Source: Dreissena polymorpha (lineage: Eukaryota; Mollusca; Bivalvia; Myida; Dreissenidae). Taken from it: DNA of 64,000 bases. Numbering within the stretch: the stretch's first letter is position 1; each line of letters begins with the position of its first letter. The DNA lies in assembly GCF_020536995.1 (NCBI RefSeq), contig NC_068358.1:45894585-45958584 (forward strand), written 5' to 3'. The notes beneath the pieces are model-generated. The model was not told the DNA's origin, ran no database searches, and was given only the letters and a program-made list of their open reading frames with translations. This document shows, piece by piece, positions 25,046 to 36,206 of the stretch. The position numbers were made by a program, and so were the translations under genes.

Positions 25046-25633
25046 GTATGTAAATAAGGCGAAGAAATCATTGATTTAAACAAGTATAATTATAAAATTT
25101 ATTTATTTTCAAATAGCATATAAGTAGCATTTAACCCAAAAACTTTAGAGTAGTTGCCCTTTGTTTACTAAGCATTTGGCAACTTGGATTTTGCAAAATG
25201 GTTGAGGAACAAGTAATTGTTGTATCTTTTCTTAATAAAAGCATTCGATTATTACCGGTATTAGTTTAAGCATTTATTGTTGTGTTTCTTTACAAATGAC
25301 TTTATGTTAAACTCATTCTATTTTGTGTCGACGTGTACTTATCGATGACTTTAAGTGCAGACTGATTTACCCCACCCGCTAATGTTGAACTTGCAGTTGT
25401 TCTACTTCTAAATGTTATGATTGAACAATACTTTACCTCGAAATTTTTTATTATAACATCGTGATCATGAAAATGAATATGACATCATGATATTGTTTGT
25501 GTTTGCTATTTTTAAACAAGTTTATTGTATTGGTGAGTTAAGTAAATGCTGAGTAATGGTACCTTATGTATTTAATAATTGTAGAAAAATCACCTTAATT
25601 GTTTCTATATCGTTCGCATTTGATTACAATGTT

Positions 25634-26078
25634 GTTCGATTGGTCATTGTCAGCTCGGATACTACTTACCTGTACCCCGGGTACTCTTTAAGTATACTTA
25701 CATGTAGAGCTAACCCTGTTACAGTTAATATACTTAAACATAACCAGAAATTTAATGCTAAATGGGTTGTTGTAGGCTTAATTTTTTTTTAATTATGTTC
25801 ACATTAATGTCATTTTTTTTCTCAAATAGTCTTTATATCATCGAAATTTATACTCAAAAAGCATGTTGATGCAGTTTTTTCAAAAGGTAAGTTTAATTTA
25901 GATAAACAATATGGCTTTACATTTATCTGTAGTGCACTGTACCACATCGAATTTTGGGCAGGAATACAACTCGGGTACAGTCTAATAAGGACCGGGTACT
26001 TTTAAGTATATTAACCTTACCCGAGGTACATGCAAGTATGCAGTAAGTAGTACCCAAGCTGTGAATAACCAATCGAGC
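25634..26078. mobile_element. MULE-like MITE, copy 1
   Basis: A 445-bp copy of the family also seen at 40,356, 44,206 and 57,465, with ends GTTCGATTGGTCATTGTC and AATAACCAATCGAGC. It is flanked by direct repeats of about 75 bp (25,558-25,632 and 26,097-26,170) instead of a clean 9-bp duplication. Confidence 0.8.
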
Positions 26079-26375
26079 GTGAGTAAAGAAGATTGTACCT
26101 TATGTCTTTAATAATTGCAGAACAATTACCTTAATTATTTCTATATTGTTTTCATTTGATTACAATTTATTTATTTGTCAAGTTCAATTCTGCAGTGCCA
26201 TAAATATGCACCCCCCCATCCAAAAAAATTATTTCGTGCATATTGATGGGGCTTTTTTATTTATTAACTCCTTTTCTGCATTCCTCCCTTTTGTGTTGGT
26301 AATGTGAACATGAAATGATGAGCACTTTCATGTTAATGAATAACTTTTATTTTTTATAGATTTTGGCATATTGCA

Positions 26376-26447
26376 TATTGCCAAGGGAGATGTTTACTGA
26401 GGATTCCATGCCATTAATGTGCAGGCTGTTGCTGACGCCAGCATGAG
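26376..26447 (+). pseudogene. Harbinger transposase, piece with the first catalytic Asp
   Basis: The frame reads GFHAINVQAVADASMR, directly followed by GTAAAT. HARBI1-like proteins have KGFHSINVQ(A/V)VCDA here, and the Asp of the final motif is the first D of the DDE triad. A stop lies just before the Gly. Confidence 0.65.
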
Positions 26448-26890
26448 GTAAATGTAAATACAGTATTATGATATTATGGTAAACCATATAAGGTAACCTA
26501 AGGTATGATTCATTACCTTATCATTAAATTTGGTATAAAAGCAGATAAATACCATAAAAGGTTGAAATAAGCGTAATGCTTATCATCTTTGACATCTAAT
26601 AATAATAAGTTACGTACATGCACAAAAATCATTAACTACCACAATAAGCACCATTAGCACTGTGTGATCAAGCTTTTGTTCTTTTATGTGTTAGCCAATG
26701 CAGCTATCAGTATTATTTTTAAATATTGTCTTAAGTTACATTATTTCATCTAGGTAACTAAAATATAGTGATTTGATAATACTTAAGCTAGTTTTGTGAA
26801 ACTTATTGAGATGCTTTCCTACCTTAATCTAACAATATTAACTGTGGACTGCTGTTTTATCAAAGACAAAGCAACTGCCCAATAAAATAT

Positions 26891-27760
26891 TTATGCCCCC
26901 CTTCGAAGAAGAGGGGGTATATTGCTTTGCTCATGTCGGTCGGTCTGTCGGTCCGTCCACCAGGTGGTTGTCAGACGATAACTCAAGAACGCTTGGGCCT
27001 AGGATCATGAAACTTCATAGGTACATTGATCATGACTCGCAGATGACCCCTATTGATTTTGAGGTCACTAGGTCAAAGGTCAAGGTCACGGTGACCAGAA
27101 AAAGTAAAATGGTTTTTGAATGATAACTCAAAAACGCATACGCCTAGGATCATGAAACTTCATGGGTAGATTGATCATGACTTGCAGATGACCCCTATTG
27201 ATTTTGAGGTCACTAGGTCAAAGGTCAAGGTCATGGTGACCAGAAATAATAAAATGGTTTTTGAATGATAACTCAAGAACGCATACGCCTAGGATCATGA
27301 AACTTCATGGGTAGATTGATCATGCCTTGCAGATGACCCCTATTGATTTTGAGGTCACTAGGTCAAAGGTCAAGGTCACGGTGACCCGAAATAGTAAAAT
27401 GGTGTCCGGATGATAACTCAAGAACGCATATGCCTAGGATCATGAAACTTCATGGGTAGATTGATCATGACTCGCAGATGACCCCTATTGATTTTGAGGT
27501 CACTAGGTCAAAGTCACGGTGACCAGAAATAGTCAAATGGTTTTCGGATGATAACTCAAGAACGCATACGCCTAGGATCATGAAACTTCATAGGTAGATT
27601 GATCATGACTTGCAGATGACACCTATTGATTTTGAGGTCACAAGGTCAAAGGTCAAGGTCACAGTGACAAAAATCGTATTCACACAATGGCTGCCACTAC
27701 AACGGACAGCCCATATGGGGGACATGCATGTTTTACAAACAGCCCTTGTTCAATTTACAG
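26891..27760 (+). repeat. ATGCCCCC-type element with five 139-bp internal units
   Basis: It starts TTATGCCCCCCTTCGAAG and then GTCGGTCGGTCTGTCGG. Five tandem units of about 139 bp follow, each with GATAACTCAAGAACGC, CTAGGATCATGAAACTTCAT and GGTCACTAGGTCAAAGGTCA. It ends CAGCCCTTGTTCAATTTACA. It sits inside the Harbinger element. Confidence 0.85.
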
Positions 27761-27778
27761 CAATATCTGAGCACCAAT

Positions 27779-27940
27779 GATGAGGGTCATTTGCTGGGAG
27801 ATAGTGGGTATCCGTTAAGGACTAACCTGATGACCCCTTAACCTCATCCCTCCCATGCTGCGGAACAGGCCTACAATGACCATCTATGTAGAGGGTGGGT
27901 AGTAGAAAGGGCATTTGGAGTGTTGAAATCACGAGATTGG
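27779..27940 (+). pseudogene. Harbinger transposase, piece with the second Asp and the Glu
   Basis: The frame reads DEGHLLGDSGYPLRTNLMTP, one stop, then AEQAYNDHLCRGWVVERAFG and VLKSR. The GDSGYP Asp and the VERAFGVLK Glu are the second and third catalytic residues of the Harbinger DDE core. Confidence 0.8.
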
Positions 27941-28451
27941 TAACATATTATATAGGTTGGGAAATATAAGTCTTATTAGTGCGAGATCAACTTACCACAC
28001 AGTATTTAAATGAAGTATTAGTGCCAATCTCTTTCTTGTGCCTCACAGTGTCTTAAGTCAAACGTAACTTCTAAAGCTTGATAACGTACAACTTTAATTA
28101 TCAAATTTTAGAATTTATATGTAAATAACTTTTATAATAACTGAGGGTTGTTTGTATGTGTGAATATGATGTTTCATTAAAAAAATGTCCGTTTAAATAA
28201 ACTGATGATTTATTCATTTTATTTTAAATCTTAAAAATTCATTTTGCTTATCCTTAGACTCTATGTATGAAATATTGTTTACTAGTGCATTTAAATGATA
28301 TTGTGCATTAATAGTGAATACAGGCACAAATAAAGTGTTTTGTAGGCTATATATTATATATAATTTATATTGAAATTAAATTAATGTCAATGGTATCAGG
28401 ACAATTTAGTCACTTAGACAAATGTCTATGTTAAAGAAATACTTTTGATAT

Positions 28452-28685
28452 TTGTTTAGATATCTGCATGCCACTGGTGGATGTTGGCCTTTCAAGTCCA
28501 ATAAGTGCTGTGAAATATCAACTGTGTACATGCCCCTGCATAACCTGTGTCTGGATTCAAACGTTCCACTGATAGAGGAATTGGTTGGAAACGTGATGGA
28601 ACCGGAAGTTATGAACAACACACCAGTACATCGAGCAGCATGTGATCAGAGGCAGCAGCTGATCAAACTGTTTCATAAAATATGT
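28452..28685 (+). pseudogene. Harbinger transposase, C-terminal piece
   Basis: After a TTTGTTTAG acceptor-like site the frame reads RYLHATGGCWPFKSNKCCEI, then STVYMPLHNLCLDSNVPL, and runs to a stop. HARBI1-like proteins have R(C/Y)LH.TGG.L.. followed by LHN(I/L)C at this point. About 510 bp separate it from the previous piece. Confidence 0.75.
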
Positions 28686-29021
28686 TAAAAATTTATAGTT
28701 ATAAATGTTATAAAGTGATAGATAGCTTGAGTCTTCTCTGAGTAGGCAGAGCTACACTACTCAGCCAAATGGCGTAAAGTTGTGTCATAGCTGATTTGGA
28801 AGGATTGGTATTCCTGGTCGTCTAGACACAATAGTTACAACAGCTGATGTTTGCATGTTTTATAATTGTGTATGCATAATTTGTCTAATATTTACTTCAA
28901 GGTTATAGGTTTGTGAAAGAAAAAAATGTAAATGTTCTGAGGACCAATAAAAAAAGTAATGTGTTAGGTATTACCAAGTGCTTGATTTAATATTTATTTT
29001 AAAGGGAACTTTTCCTAAATT

Positions 29022-29600
29022 TTGTAAATTGAACAAGGGCTGTTAGTAAAACATGCATGCCCCCCATTTGGGCTGTCAGTTGTAGTGGCAGTCATTGTGT
29101 GAATACGTTTTTTTGTCACTGTGAACTTGACCTTTGACCTAGTGACCTGAAAATCGATAGGAGTCATCTGCCAGACATGATCAATGTACCTATGAAGTTT
29201 CATAATCCTAGCTGTAAGCATTCTTGAGTTACCATCTGGAAACCATTTTACTATTTTGAGTCACCCTGACCTTGACATTTGACCTAGTGACCTGAAAATC
29301 AATAGGGGTCATCTGCAAGTCATGATCAATGTACCTATGAAGTTTCATGATCCTAGGCGTAAGCATTTTTAATTCATCATCTGGAAATCATTTTACTGTT
29401 TCGACTCACTGTGACCTTGACCTTTGACCTAGTGACCTGACAATCAATAGGGGTCATCTGCCAGTCATGATTAATCTACCTATGAAGTTTCATGATCCTA
29501 GGCCTAAGCTTTCTTGAGTTATCTATCATCCGGAAACCATCTGGTGGACAGACCGACCAAGCAAAACAATATACCTCCTCTTCTTTGAAGGGGGGCATAA
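29022..29600 (-). repeat. ATGCCCCC-type element, inverted relative to 26,891
   Basis: Reverse-oriented relative of 26,891-27,760 with three to four internal units. It begins TTGTAAATTGAACAAGGGCT and ends CCTCTTCTTTGAAGGGGGGC on the plus strand. Confidence 0.85.
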
Positions 29601-29805
29601 AAAGTGGGCTTGTAAATGTATTGGTACTTTATTATAATAAGTGTGCTGTCTATAAATATGGATATTATTGTCATAAAAAAATAGAAGTTTTCCAGTATAT
29701 TAGATTGTTTCTGAATGTATTTACTAAACTTTACCCCTTCATGATTCTCTGTTCAATTATTTAGTCATCTACCGTTAAAAAATGTTGTTCACCTGTGCAA
29801 TTTTT

Positions 29806-30080
29806 ATGCCCCCATTTCGAAGAAAAGGGGGTATATAGTTTTCGCACTGTCCGTCGGTCGGTCGGTCACACTTCGTGTCCACACTCTAATTCAAATAGTT
29901 TTCATCCTATCTTTACCAAACTTGGTCAGAAGTTGTATCCAGACAATATCTAGGTCAAGTTCGAATATGGGTCATGCCGGGTCAAAAACTAGTTCAAGGG
30001 GTCACTTAGTGCATTCCAAGGATTAAGCATGTTGTCCGCTCTCTAGTTTATGTGGCTTTCTGATGTATTTTGATATTCTA
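29806..30080 (+). repeat. ATGCCCCC-type repeat, second family
   Basis: It starts TTTATGCCCCCATTTCGAAG, then GTCCGTCGGTCGGTCGGTC and CACTTCGTGTCCACACTCTA. The body differs from the element at 26,891. The end is approximate. Confidence 0.65.
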
Positions 30081-30084
30081 AGAC

Positions 30085-30440
30085 ATTTTTATGCCCCCGA
30101 TGGGAAGGATATAGTGATCGGACTGTCCGTTCGTCTGTCCATCACACTTTGCGTTTAGATTTCGAAAAATGCTCATAACTTCTATGTCGCTTCAGTTAGC
30201 AATTTCATATTTGGCATGCATGTGTATATGGACAAGGCCTTTCCATACGCACACAAATTTTGACCCCTGTGACCTTGACATTGAACTTAGGATCCGCGTT
30301 TAGGTTCGAAATCTGCGTTTAGGATTTGAAAAAAAACTAATAACTTCTACCAAGCGTTTACACTGTTATACTTTTATGTAGTGACAAAGTTACAGTTGGG
30401 GGCATCTGTGTCCTGTGGACTTATTTCTTGTTTTGTATTT
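30085..30440 (+). repeat. ATGCCCCC-type repeat, third family
   Basis: It starts TTTTATGCCCCCGATGGGAA, then GTCCGTTCGTCTGTCCATCA and CACTTTGCGTTTAG. It ends near GTTGGGGGCATCTGTGTCCT. Confidence 0.65.
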
Positions 30441-31265
30441 TTATTGAAATGTTTTTGATAATAATATTTATGGTATTTGATAACAGTTGCTATGAAACTA
30501 GTTTTCAATGAATAAAACACAAAGAACATTCACAAATATTTATTATTAATCAGGAAGTACAATATATTAACTGGGCATGGTATTATAATTCATATGACAA
30601 TTTATATCTTACATGATAGTATGTGTAATAATAAGTTTCATAGACTCACTGAACACCGTCACATGTAAAATCAATTAAAAGTTCCAGAAACAATTGAGCA
30701 ATTTAGAATTTAATTTTTTTTAAAGAGAAACCAGTTCCTCATGATTATTGCTTATGCCCCTCTGAATGGCATATCTTTCCCTTGACGCCATCAGCATCTC
30801 CTCCCGAGTTTTATTACGCTGTTGCTTCATTCTTCACATGTTGCTGCAAGCAGATAAATTTACTAGTTTATACATTTAACAGAACTAAATATTAAATACA
30901 CAACATATGACACTTTGGTCATAATAAGTTAGCATGCCTACATGACCTGGTTTTGTTTCTGAAAGTTGGTTTTTGTATTGCAAAATTAACCTAGCTTTCT
31001 GAACTTAAACTCAACATTTGTGTGTGACACTAATGCTCTACATTCCAATTTCTTTTTTAAGTACATTGATGTCGAAAGAATTAAATAAAAAATACCTTGA
31101 CACACAAGTTCATACCCTGGTAAATAGGTTACCGGTAATAAAGTTAAATGAAAAAATGCAGCAATACTTTATCCCCATAAAACAGAGAACAATGAAATAC
31201 AAGAGCACCGCATAACAGGTGTGAAAGCTCGGCTACGGGTGCATTTTTTAACGAATAAAAGCTTG
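30441..31265. other. Harbinger interior without a clear gene
   Basis: AT-rich sequence. On the minus strand 30,720-30,830 reads MKQQRNKTREEMLMASRERY and then AIQRGISNNHEELVSL to a stop. This charged helix could be the end of a Harbinger Myb-like partner, but nothing confirms it. Confidence 0.3.
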
Positions 31266-31475
31266 TCAGAATTATTTTAAGGTCACAGTGACCTTCACCT
31301 TTGACCTAGTGACCCAAATATGGGTGAGGTGTGTAGAACTCGTCAAGGTGGAGCTGCATATGAAGTTTCAAAGTTATAGGTGGAAGCACTTTGATTTTAT
31401 GGCCAAAGTTCAATACATTGACAAAATGTTATGGTTTGAGCATGACGCGGACGACACTACACGCTGGCTATGACA
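31266..31475. repeat. Remnant of an ATGCCCCC-related repeat
   Basis: The words AGGTCACAGTGACCTTCACC, TTTGACCTAGTGACCCAAAT and GAAGTTTCAAAGTTATAGGT are those of the internal units of such elements, here without ends. Confidence 0.55.
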
Positions 31476-31899
31476 ATACCTTGGGTTTTCTCCAAAAACA
31501 GCCCAGCTTTAAATTGAAAACATAAATTGTTACATTTACATTGTAGGAAATAATTAGCAGTCAGCTTTACTATAATCTATAGAGAAAAAAAAATTACTAT
31601 TTGTTGCTTCTGCCTTCAGTTTTATGTTTTAATGTAGCTGAGTGACACAACTTCTGTTTGAGTTTTGACAACCGTGTTCTCTGTCCATTCAATTTTGGTC
31701 CTTCAGCCAGTAATAACATTTTGTTTTCTGGAAAAACAAAGAAATGAAAACTGCATTTGTGATCTTTACATGTAACACAGTTTTGCAGAGAAAGCAATAT
31801 AAATCAATGTTGATTATTTACATCTTGTGAATCAACACTATAATAAATTATTGTGGACAATGATATTTATTTAATGCTTTCCGGTGGTTTATAGAGAAA

Positions 31900-32236
31900 T
31901 ATCGGTGGATTAAAACGGATAATTTCACTGTTTCAAACAATGAAAATTATCAGTGAGAATTATCGATAATTTTCATTGTTTACTGTGAAATGACGTCATT
32001 TATTTGACAAAATGACAACATAATCCCAACGACATTCTTAAGTAAAACTCTTTAACAATGTATATAAACTGCGAAAAAAGCATAAAATAAAATTTTTTTT
32101 GTAGGATTCGGTGGAATATTGATTTTAATTCACTCGTGATCATAATATATATTTTCACTCGTGGCTGTGCCACTTGTGAAAATATCATTGTCTATGATCA
32201 CTCGTGAATTAAAAACGATAATCCACCGAATCCAAC
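31900..32236. repeat. Palindrome-rich MITE-like segment
   Basis: Two nested inverted repeats lie side by side. ACAATGAAAATTATC and GATAATTTTCATTGT are at 31,936-31,982. GGATTCGGTGGA (32,104) pairs with TCCACCGAATCC (32,222-32,233), enclosing TTAATTCACTCGTGATCA and its mirror. GGTGGATTA near 31,904 mirrors the right end, so the whole may be one element. Confidence 0.6.
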
Positions 32237-32629
32237 AAATATCCTCTATATAATGGACAAACAAATAGCATTCTCAATGATATGACATTTGTAATTACTA
32301 AACATGTTGTGTCATGTGAATCTAATACCTTATTGAAATAAAATATTTGATAATTGAACACAAAAATGCTGACATGACAAACTTTCAATCCATGATGTCT
32401 TGTTATTGTCAGCCTGAATTCCGATTGGTCTCTATTAAATTATATTATTTAACTGTTAATTGATCTAAACCACAGTCACATTTCTGCATAGAAAGAACAA
32501 AACAATAAATCTTACCAATACATTTTTATTCATGGATAAAGAAAATAAGCAAACAATAATCTTCATTCTTGTCAATATCAATTGCCGCCTTAGAGTCTTT
32601 TGATGATTTTTGCTTAAGCAGACACTTGG

Positions 32630-32676
32630 CTGAAATAATTCGCGTTCAGATATATCCTGAACGCGAATTATTTCAG
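32630..32676. repeat. Perfect 20-bp hairpin
   Basis: CTGAAATAATTCGCGTTCAG and its exact reverse complement are separated by 7 nt. The arms show no mismatch. Confidence 0.9.
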
Positions 32677-33160
32677 CTGTCTTCATTCATGACCAACAAG
32701 TTCTCAACTCACATTTCAACCGTCTCCATCCAAAATAACTTCTTTTTGCGTTTAGTAACGGAAGGAGAGTGTCGGCCAAACAGCAATCGGTAGCCTTCCA
32801 CACCGGTCTACACGTCGTTTTCCAGTGTTTGTTTTTGTTTTGATTCACAACTACCATTGTTTTTGTTAGTCCAAATAATTAGACGTAAATCGACCTCATA
32901 TTTATAGGAGTATGTTTTTTGTGCGATGTTTGCCTTAGCTGACAGAACGCGCGAAAATTACGTCATGCATTTTTTCAGACTGTGTCACTATTTTTTTCGG
33001 TTACAAAATACGTATATTTAAGTAGTCGTATTTTATGTATGTTGCATTTACGATTTCGTTGATGAAACGGAGTTTATGTAAAATCGTAAACGACTACATT
33101 AATCTCGATACATAATTTACGATCGTATAAAAATACGTAATTATTGATGAAACGGCCCCC

Positions 33161-33789
33161 AGCTTATTAAATATTCGAAAATATTCATGAGTGTCTGTTA
33201 TGTAAAAGTCACTAATATGAAAACTGAGTAAAACAGCTACGCCTAAAAGCGCATTAGTGCTCTATACCTATGTTTATGTAAGCGTTGTTGACACCGTGTG
33301 AACTGCTCGGGTAACAAGTAAAGCATACACAGCAATGTTTATATACTTTTATTCCTCCATATACAAGATACGAAGATTATTGTATATTTTGAATTTGTAT
33401 ATGGTGTCAAAAATCAAAAGTTTTGTACACGGAACTTTCATTATGAATTTATATTCTTTGTGAGATAGTTATTTGATATTAGAAAAAATATTCCTTTAAT
33501 ATGATGGTGACTGCAAATTTTCTTTATATTAAGTTCTCATTACCATTTTCATCATACTTTATATGCTTTCAGAACGTCCAAAAAGCATGTTGTTTTTATT
33601 TTGTCTAAGTTATTTCTATGAAATAATAAGGATGATAAAAAGTGCACACAAAACTCGACCCGTGCGCTATGACACACTCTATAAAGTTGAATGGCGTGTG
33701 TTCATTTCAAACTTGCGAATGATTTTGAAAAATGAATTGCCTGTTAAATTATGCAATAGCGAACATCTTCAGTGCCTTCAGCGCTTTAA
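33161..33789. other. Intergenic, nothing recognised
   Basis: AT-rich spacer after the Harbinger right end; the open frame at 33,563-33,802 has no motif and runs into a SINE-related repeat. Confidence 0.4.
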
Positions 33790-34022
33790 TTTTTACTTAT
33801 AAAAGCAATCCTTGTAGTTCACAAACTATAACGACAACAACAGAACTTTCCAAATTATTTAATTGTTTTGTGTTGCAACGCTTTATAATTGTCAGGTTTT
33901 CAAATAGTCAAAAGATGCATATAATGGATATTTTAGAGCATGGTAAATGTTAAGTAATACTATTTCCTCACAAATATCATTAATTATACGAAAATTTGCG
34001 AATCTGAAACAACTTTTTTATG
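33790..34022 (-). repeat. Partial copy of the 41,194 SINE/MITE family
   Basis: In reverse it matches about 41,225-41,465: AAGCAATC, ACGACAACAACAGAACTTTCC, GTTGCAACGCTTTATAATT, GAAAATTTGCGAATCTGAAAC. The tRNA-like head is missing. Confidence 0.75.
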
Positions 34023-34927
34023 CTGACACTATGTTATTATAATAATGTAATCGTTAAGAGTTTATACAAATTCCAAAGTGTACCGCTTTGTCACCGGATA
34101 TACATTGTATACTGGCGGTTTATATGGTAACCTGCTTAAAACCGCTCTTTAAATCTATAGTATCGTTTCCTTTATTCCGCCATTGTGTACACACCGGTCT
34201 TACTGACCGCTCATACCTGCGACGAACCGGTTAGATATCGTTTGGTCATCGCAATAATATATCCCAGAGGATGTAGATATTGGTCACAGTACGATTGCCT
34301 CTAGTGATGTGTACCTCGCACGGCGATATTATACATACCAGCGCTTGTTTTCGCGACATTATAAAGGGCTATACCAATATATTAAATAATAAAAAATATT
34401 ATTTAAGATTTATATCAGACAGAAATGGAGATACTTTGTCGGAAAAAGGTTTGTGTATATATATATACTGTTAAGTACAGATCGAGTCTAATTGAGGTTT
34501 ATAGTAAATGAAAACACTTTTAACACAAAGGATACATTTAAATAAATACGTTGTGTATTTTCATAAAGAGTGCAAAATAATTATTTAAAAAACAGGGACT
34601 TCCATCGTTACATGACAATTATAGGAAGGTACCCTAGCAACTCGATTTATTGATATCTTTAATATCAATCAGTTCAGTCATAATTTTTATTATAGGAAAA
34701 CATTAAACGTGTGTTATACTTTTAAAACAAATCATTAAATTAATAGTGATATATATTTATAAAAAAACAAGCATACTGTTTAGAAAAGAACATTTTAAAA
34801 GTATTGACATTGATAGAACTTGTTTTGCAAATTGTATGCTATAAGGATGCATTGCGTATTTTCAGTGCGTGTTTAACGAGAAGTTAAAAAAAAAATTGAC
34901 TCGTATTTTTTTTCTTAAAAGAAAATG
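34023..34927. other. Intergenic, nothing recognised
   Basis: AT-rich spacer between the SINE fragment and the hAT-like MITE upstream of the exchanger gene. Confidence 0.4.
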
Positions 34928-34935
34928 GTAGCCTG

Positions 34936-35703
34936 TAAGGGTATCACGTTTAAACGTTTAAACGATGGCGTTTCGTGTTTTGCTCAAAAACGTTTACAAA
35001 AACAGTAAACGTTTAAACGACAGTCAATGTCAACAGAATCCATTTTAGTTCATTACATTACGATGTTGCAAAACTCATTAAAAGCTGCTGAAAAAGACTC
35101 GTATTTGTATCACGTGCGCCAGATGGCCCTTATTCACAGTACCGTAGACATAACAATACACCTGTACGACCTAGACGTCTTAAATATTTAACCCGCATCG
35201 GCACGAAGTGCTCGGGAAAAGTTTCCCGCTATTTCTTGAATGATCATGCCCCTAATCGTCTTGAACATTCAACGCGCGTCGGCATGAAGTGCATGAGGAA
35301 TATTTCCCGCCGTTTATTCATCGGCATTCATTTTTGATTTAATGAACAGATACTCGTTTTGATGTACATCTTGTAAAGTAAAACAATACAAAAAAATAAC
35401 ACCGGTGTACTCTTATTGACGAAATGTGGGTTAAATATTAATTCATCTTTGTTGCAAAATATAACGGCATGTAAGTAGAAAACGCGTAACCCAATGGTTA
35501 GACAACGACGAGAACAGTTGGTTTTAATATGACGTCATTGTGCGAATGGGTTATGAACTATGAAATAATCACAACTTTCAGTTTGGAAATGTGATGGCAC
35601 TGATGCTTTTAAAACGGACGTATGGATACCGTTTAAACGTTATCGTTTCGTTTATTTCATTTCGTTTAAACGTTTAGAAAAATCTGTAAACGTGATACCC
35701 TTA
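34936..35703. mobile_element. hAT-like MITE upstream of the exchanger gene
   Basis: The 768-bp element has inverted ends TAAGGGTATCACGTTTA and TAAACGTGATACCCTTA and an exact 8-bp duplication GTAGCCTG (34,928-34,935 and 35,704-35,711). The 8-bp duplication points to the hAT superfamily. The subterminal regions are packed with the palindromic word GTTTAAACGTTTAAACG. No transposase is left. The right end lies 41 bp from a TATA-like box and 133 bp from the exchanger's start codon. Confidence 0.88.
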
Positions 35704-35743
35704 GTAGCCTGTAGGCAGTGATTAAAACGTTCCGATACAGGTT

Positions 35744-35751
35744 TATATAAG
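35744..35751 (+). promoter_or_regulatory. TATA-like box of the exchanger gene
   Basis: TTTATATAAG lies about 90 bp before the chosen ATG, with pyrimidine-flanked CA dinucleotides 20-30 bp downstream as possible starts. A 5' non-coding exon cannot be excluded, because TTTTCAG directly precedes the ATG and could be an acceptor. Confidence 0.3.
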
Positions 35752-35835
35752 AATATTTGTGTGTGCTCATTCAACTGCATTTATTATTTAGCGGACGGGG
35801 ATTTAAAATATATTGGTTCTTTCCACCATTTTCAG

Positions 35836-36206
35836 ATGCGCATGTCAGCAACATGGCAACTTTCTTGTTTACTGCTGATCGTCGTTCACTTTCGGGGATC
35901 TCATCAGTCAACGATTGCCGCCATGACCTCGCTGTCTAATGTGACAAACCCAACATCATCAGATGTTACTAACCACGCCAGTTCAAATCTGCCTGTTGAA
36001 CCGGCGCATATCAACCAGACAGACGCCTCTGCAACCCCCAAGGAGCCGGAAGCGAGCCATCACTCCTCAACCTATGAGCTGGTTCAAGTCCACTGGGAGC
36101 ACGTGAAGGCCCCGCTTGTGTTTACACTCGTTGTCATCATCGCCGGCCTAAGCAAGATCGGGTTCCATTACTCGCACTTCCTGTCATCTAAAGTCCCCGA
36201 GTCCTG
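35836..36206 (+). CDS. NHE: NHE exon 1: signal-like N-terminus and first transport helix
   Basis: Starts MRMSATWQLSCLLLIVVHF, a signal-peptide-like hydrophobic run. A Thr/Ser-rich extracellular stretch with N-glycosylation sequons (NVTN, NQTD) follows, then YELVQVHWEHVK and a helix to KIGFHYSHFLSSKVPES, the family's usual pre-TM2 motif. Splits a codon after two bases. A second in-frame ATG (residue 3) and a third (residue 30) are possible alternative starts. Confidence 0.85.

Larger units (their letters stand above)
24468..33160 (+). mobile_element. Harbinger DNA transposon, nested and decayed
   Basis: Inverted ends of about 150 bp begin GGGAGCCGTTTCATCAA (left, present twice, at 24,468 and 24,667) and, from the right, GGGGGCCGTTTCATCAA (33,144-33,160). 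They share further blocks (ATCGTAAATTA, CGTTTCATCAA, CATACATAAA, TACGACT). Four pieces of a HARBI1-like transposase lie on the plus strand (24,830; 26,376; 27,779; 28,452). Later insertions (a MULE-like MITE and ATGCCCCC elements) swell the element to 8.7 kb. Harbinger elements normally also carry a Myb/SANT gene; a 36-codon minus frame at 30,720-30,830 (rich in K, R and E) and one at 31,597-31,797 are weak candidates. No target duplication was resolved. Confidence 0.75.

Noticed and set aside
35761-35835. Upstream extension of the exchanger's first frame
   Set aside because: The frame is open but has no ATG before 35,836; it is treated as 5' untranslated sequence or an upstream intron end.
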